A stretch of 64,000 bases of DNA from Gracilibacillus salinarum. GTDB taxonomy: Bacteria; Bacillota; Bacilli; Bacillales; Amphibacillaceae. The stretch is taken from NCBI RefSeq assembly GCF_022919575.1, contig NZ_CP095071.1, positions 3,544,001 to 3,608,000 of the forward strand, in the 5' to 3' direction. The notes below the pieces were generated by a model. That model had not been told where the DNA came from. It was given only the letters and a program-made list of their open reading frames with translations, and did no database searches. The translations under genes and the position numbers were made by a program. Positions 60,231 to 64,000 of the stretch are shown here, one piece after another. Position 1 is the first letter of the stretch, and the number at the start of each line of letters is the position of its first letter.

Positions 60231-60364
60231 CATGATCATTATACCCGACTGGAAGCTAATTTGCGTCCCTTTCTCAAAAAAATATTTACAAAACATTTAC
60301 TTGACATCTAGCTGACATATTCGCCGTGTAAGATGATACATGTACCAGGAAGGAGGGCGGCAAT

Positions 60365-61066
60365 ATGCCAATTCATACATCATTTAATCCGATGGGCAGG
60401 CAAGAATTAAAGCACGCTATATCGGTAGCAGAATACCAAGTGTTAAGAGCTAAACTGACACACTTTATGAGAAGAGATCCGAATGCAGGGGCAGACGGAA
60501 AATATATGATTCGTTCCACTTATTTCGATAATTTTGATAATAAAGTATTAAATGAGAAAAAAGAAGGTTATTTGAATCGAGATAAATACCGCGTCAGAAT
60601 TTATGGCAAAAACGATCATATTGTCAATCTAGAAAGAAAGAGTAAGAGAAACAATCTTACGTATAAATCAAAATGTGAAATTAGCAAACAAGAATATGAA
60701 AAAATGCGTAAAGGTGAAATTGCCTGGATGGAAGAAGATGCAAGACCATTAATCCGGGACTTATATTTCGAAATGCACTATCGACAGTTGAAACCAAAGT
60801 CTGTGGTCGACTATATCAGGGAACCTTATATTTATTCCTATGGAAATGTGCGTGTAACATTTGATTTGAAGGTGCAGACAAGCATGCATAACACCAACAT
60901 GTTTCGCACAGATTTACCAATGGTCGATGTATTAGAACCTGATACAGTCATTTTAGAGGTGAAATATGATGAATATTTACCTGATGTTATTAAACATTTG
61001 CTTCAGTTGTCAGATACAAGACAAGAAGCATATTCCAAATATCAATTAAGCAGAATGTATGGCTAA
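60365..61066 (+). CDS. VTC-domain polyphosphate polymerase-like protein
   Basis: 233 residues of one VTC tunnel domain. Basic residues expected to line the tunnel are seen in RQELKHAIS, MIRSTYFDNFDNKVLNEK (about 42-59), RDKYRVRIYG (about 66-75), NLERKSKRN (about 83), and the metal Glu in VILEVKYDEYLP (about 198-209). Yeast Vtc4 makes polyphosphate from ATP; bacterial members often sit beside DUF4956 and CotH or Cthe_2159-like genes. AGGAGGGCGGCAAT precedes ATG 60365. Confidence 0.88.
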   Translation: MPIHTSFNPMGRQELKHAISVAEYQVLRAKLTHFMRRDPNAGADGKYMIRSTYFDNFDNKVLNEKKEGYLNRDKYRVRIYGKNDHIVNLERKSKRNNLTYKSKCEISKQEYEKMRKGEIAWMEEDARPLIRDLYFEMHYRQLKPKSVVDYIREPYIYSYGNVRVTFDLKVQTSMHNTNMFRTDLPMVDVLEPDTVILEVKYDEYLPDVIKHLLQLSDTRQEAYSKYQLSRMYG

Positions 61067-61084
61067 AGAATAGGAGAGAAAAAC

Positions 61085-61807
61085 ATGATTTTTACAACAG
61101 CAACAGCAACATCAGCAACTACATCAACAACAACGAATTTTTCCGATATATTTAAATCAAGTTTCTTAGAAAACACGGCATCTTTTTCGATCGTCGATTT
61201 ATTACTGGGAATGGGGATTTCCTTCCTAGTCGGATTGTTCATATACTTTGTCTATAAGAAAACGTTCAAGGGTGTCATTTATTCGCACTCATTCAACATT
61301 TCATTAGTAGTCATGACAATGGCGACTTCTCTGGTCATCATGGGAATCAGCCAGAACGTATTGTTATCACTAGGTATGGTTGGTGCATTGTCAATCGTTC
61401 GTTTCCGTACGCCGATTAAAGACCCGATGGATTTAGTGTTTTTATTCTGGTCCGTTATTGCCGGTATCTTAAGCGGCGCTGGATTCATTTTGTTAGCAGT
61501 GATTGGATCTGTATTGATTGGTGTGGTTATCGCACTATTCTCAAATAAAATCAAAGTAGAAAATCCATATTTACTAGTAGTAAAGTTCAACCAGAACACA
61601 GTAGGTAAAACAGTAGAGCAAGTGATTGGCAGTCATGTGAAGAAATATGTGCTTAAATCTAAATCTGTTATGCAAGACAATGATGTAGAAGTGACCTATG
61701 AAATTCGTGTGAAAGAAAATGATTCAGAGATTACGTCCAGTATTTCTGAGATAAATGGAGTTCGTTCAGCTGTAATGCTAAGCTATGATGGCAATTTCAC
61801 AGCATAA
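61085..61807 (+). CDS. DUF4956 membrane protein
   Basis: 240 residues. An N-terminal Ser/Thr-rich stretch is followed by four helices (about 36-57, 72-90, 96-111 and 125-155) with LGMVGALSIVRFRTPIKDP (about 97-115), the DUF4956 hallmark. A soluble C-terminal ACT-like domain runs from about 160 to 240. GGAGAGAAAAAC precedes ATG 61085, 18 bases after the VTC gene. It probably works with VTC in moving or making an anionic polymer; this is inferred from recurring linkage. Confidence 0.87.
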   Translation: MIFTTATATSATTSTTTNFSDIFKSSFLENTASFSIVDLLLGMGISFLVGLFIYFVYKKTFKGVIYSHSFNISLVVMTMATSLVIMGISQNVLLSLGMVGALSIVRFRTPIKDPMDLVFLFWSVIAGILSGAGFILLAVIGSVLIGVVIALFSNKIKVENPYLLVVKFNQNTVGKTVEQVIGSHVKKYVLKSKSVMQDNDVEVTYEIRVKENDSEITSSISEINGVRSAVMLSYDGNFTA

Positions 61808-61822
61808 AGAAGGAGGATAAGT

Positions 61823-64000
61823 ATGGGCATCAATAGAAGAAGAAAAATTGTATTTCCATTAATCCTGATATTCGTATTCGTTATTGCTGGATGCAGTAAC
61901 GAATCGAATAAGACGGAGATTGTGGAATCGGCCGAGACAACGGTTGATTATGATACAGAGGATGCATATACAGAGTGGTCTGAGTCAGATGCTACATTCA
62001 TTGCATTCAGTGATCAGACTGCATCTGTGGATGATGAGAATAGCGGTGTTGTGGTGAATGACAACACCGTAACCATCCATACTAGCGGAACCTATGTATT
62101 AGAAGGAGATGCTAGTGACAGTCAGGTAATCGTGGATGCAGAGGATCAAGGGACTGTAAGAATTATTTTAAACGGTGTTTCCTTAACATCGACAACATCG
62201 GCACCTATTTTTGTAAAACAAGCAGATAAGACAGTGGTTTCTGTTGAGAAAGGGACAGAGAACACACTGACAGATGCCTCTGAATATGTGTATGAGGATG
62301 AAGATTCAGATGAGCCGAAAGCAGCGATTTACAGTAAGGATGATCTAACAATTAATGGTTCAGGTCAGCTAACGGTAAAGGCTAACTTTAATGATGGTAT
62401 CACTGGAAATGATGATTTGAAAATAATTGGAGCAACGATCGCCATTACAGCTACAGATGACGGTATTGTCGGCCGGGATCTCTTCGCTATGAAGGATGCA
62501 TCGATTACAGTGGATGCCGGCGGTGATGGTGTGAAGTCATCGAATGATGAAGATGCAGATAAAGCAAACATCGTATTAGAAAGTGGCACATTAACGGTTG
62601 ATGCAGAAGGAGATGGTATTGCTTCTGAGAATACTGTCACTGTATTAGATGGTGAGTACAACATCGTCGCAGGTGGAGGAAGTCCAGAAACGATTGAAGC
62701 AACACAAGAATTCGGCGGTGGAATGGGCGGCCAAGGCGGCATGCAAGGTCAAATGCCTAATGGTGAAGACTCTTCAGGAGAAAGACCAGCACCTCCGGAA
62801 GGTTTCGAGGAAGGTGAAATGCCACAGTTTGAAGAAGGACAAGCACCATCTGATGGCGGACAAATGACACCACCTGATCAAGGAACGACTACAGAAACTC
62901 AACAAAGTGGAGACACACAGCAATCATCGCAGGAACAAGCTCAGACGAACGAGCAACAGCAGGGAACCAATGCGGAAAGCACAGAAAGCGCAGAAACAGA
63001 AGAAGATACACCAAGTACAAAAGGGATTAAAGCCGTTAATAGCGTAACGATTGCTGGTGGTACGATTTCGATTGATTCGAATGATGATGCTCTTCACAGT
63101 GATAAAGAGTTAACCATTACAAATGGAGATATCACCATCAATACAGGTGATGATGCAGTGCATGCTGATGAATCGTTAGCTATTAATGGTGGGAATGTCC
63201 AAGTTGACAAGAGTTATGAAGGTATTGAATCACAGGACATTACCATAACAGATGGTACCATTCGTCTGACGACAGCAGATGATGGCTTTAATGTAAATGG
63301 TGGAACAGATGAAATGGGTATGTTTGGTGCAAATCAAGGTCAAACTACAGAGCAGACTACAGATTCCGAGCAAACAGATGAGACGACAACAGAAACAGAA
63401 GAGGAAGGACAGTTACTGATTGAAGGTGGCTACATTTACGTCAATGCAGATGGAGATGGTCTTGATTCCAATACCTCTGCAAAAATGACAGGTGGTACTG
63501 TACTTGTATACGGTCCAACGAATTCTGGTAATGGTGCATTAGATTATAACTCTGCCTTTACAGTAGAAGGCGGAACACTTATTGCAGCAGGAAGCAGTGG
63601 TATGGCTCAAGGCGTGTCAGAAGATTCGGCACAGAACAGCATCTTGATGACATTCCCAGAAATGCTGGAGGCAAATACAACCGTATATGTAACAGACAGT
63701 AACGGAGATGTTGTCACAGCGGTTACTCCTGAAAAACAATTCCAAACCGTAGTGATCAGCTCACCAGACCTCAAGCAGGATGAAACGTATACCATTAATA
63801 CCGGTGGGGAGATAACAGGTGACGCAACAGATGGATATGTGGATGATGCAACTGCAGAAGGTGGAACCAAAATCGTTGAATTCACCTTAAACAGTGCGAT
63901 GATGTATTTAAATGAATCTGGTGAAACAGAACAGACTGGTGAAATGTTTGGTCCTGGTGGCGGTGGCGGCCAGGGACAAGGTCAAGGATGGGGACAAAAT
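61823..64000 (+). CDS. Cthe_2159-like carbohydrate/calcium-binding lipoprotein (DUF4353), partial
   Basis: At least 726 codons, open at the right edge. AAGGAGGATAAGT precedes ATG 61823. The N-terminal signal ends in a lipobox (FVIAGC, Cys about 24), so it is a membrane-anchored lipoprotein. Repeated beta-helix strands of the type SGTYVLEGD, GDGVKSSNDED, DDGFNVNGG, DGDGLDSNTSA match Cthe_2159, which binds calcium and acidic polysaccharide. A low-complexity Gln/Glu/Pro-rich stretch (about 295-395) and a Gly/Gln-rich end interrupt it. It is co-directional with VTC and DUF4956 (15-base gap), one operon. Confidence 0.85.
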   Translation, partial: MGINRRRKIVFPLILIFVFVIAGCSNESNKTEIVESAETTVDYDTEDAYTEWSESDATFIAFSDQTASVDDENSGVVVNDNTVTIHTSGTYVLEGDASDSQVIVDAEDQGTVRIILNGVSLTSTTSAPIFVKQADKTVVSVEKGTENTLTDASEYVYEDEDSDEPKAAIYSKDDLTINGSGQLTVKANFNDGITGNDDLKIIGATIAITATDDGIVGRDLFAMKDASITVDAGGDGVKSSNDEDADKANIVLESGTLTVDAEGDGIASENTVTVLDGEYNIVAGGGSPETIEATQEFGGGMGGQGGMQGQMPNGEDSSGERPAPPEGFEEGEMPQFEEGQAPSDGGQMTPPDQGTTTETQQSGDTQQSSQEQAQTNEQQQGTNAESTESAETEEDTPSTKGIKAVNSVTIAGGTISIDSNDDALHSDKELTITNGDITINTGDDAVHADESLAINGGNVQVDKSYEGIESQDITITDGTIRLTTADDGFNVNGGTDEMGMFGANQGQTTEQTTDSEQTDETTTETEEEGQLLIEGGYIYVNADGDGLDSNTSAKMTGGTVLVYGPTNSGNGALDYNSAFTVEGGTLIAAGSSGMAQGVSEDSAQNSILMTFPEMLEANTTVYVTDSNGDVVTAVTPEKQFQTVVISSPDLKQDETYTINTGGEITGDATDGYVDDATAEGGTKIVEFTLNSAMMYLNESGETEQTGEMFGPGGGGGQGQGQGWGQN

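Overview
The window is a piece of a low-GC Firmicute chromosome, most likely a halotolerant member of the Bacillaceae close to Gracilibacillus or Amphibacillus. The 16S/23S/5S genes are of Bacillus type. Shine-Dalgarno sites are strong AAGGAGG, groESL carries a CIRCE operator, and gene order follows Bacillus subtilis over long stretches (rsbX - tex - cmpA - sprT; thiL - tsaE - tsaB - rimI - tsaD - ydiF - rex - ydiK - ydiL - groES - groEL). Several sodium/solute symporters fit a saline habitat. The genus is an inference; the family is well supported.

Layout. 1-3.7 kb: tail of a PP2C phosphatase (probably RsbX), an intergenic repeat, tex, the 38-residue cmpA and a SprT-like gene. 3.8-10.6 kb: eleven tRNAs, 16S, 23S, 5S, a tRNA-fMet relic, then tRNA-fMet and tRNA-Asp. 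10.8-21.7 kb: conserved core genes for thiamine phosphate synthesis, tRNA t6A modification, an ABC-F protein, the redox repressor Rex and the GroESL chaperonin. Between tsaD and ydiF lie a 52-bp tandem array and a dense cluster of DnaA boxes.

21.7-30.3 kb is an accessory region full of broken genes. It holds three tyrosine-recombinase remnants, a probable type I toxin-antitoxin pair, a beheaded ECF sigma factor with its zinc-finger anti-sigma, and a frameshifted membrane gene. It also holds two diverged copies of a two-gene set: a protein with a secretory phospholipase A2-like CCxxHDxC motif and a small three-helix membrane protein. This pair is the best candidate here for an undescribed system, possibly toxin and immunity; that role is inference.

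30.4-44.3 kb is catabolic. A dga-like operon (amidohydrolase, PLP ammonia-lyase, KDPG aldolase, KDG-type kinase, GntR regulator, sodium symporter) probably degrades an amino-sugar acid to pyruvate and glyceraldehyde 3-phosphate. A PP2C-like gene and leucine dehydrogenase follow, then a complete MurNAc recycling operon (murR-murQ-murP-mupG). 44.7-49.8 kb is a two-component system with an ABC transporter of the FtsX/MacB type.

49.8-64 kb holds a second full copy of the structured repeat, a DUF4212/SSS symporter operon, DoxX, cupin, two sulfotransferase-like genes (one internally deleted), a second unrelated 52-bp tandem array, APC and LysE exporters, a YpeP-type RNase H, an EF-G-binding protein and a CD3324-type regulator. 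It ends in a VTC - DUF4956 - Cthe_2159-like lipoprotein module that runs off the right edge.
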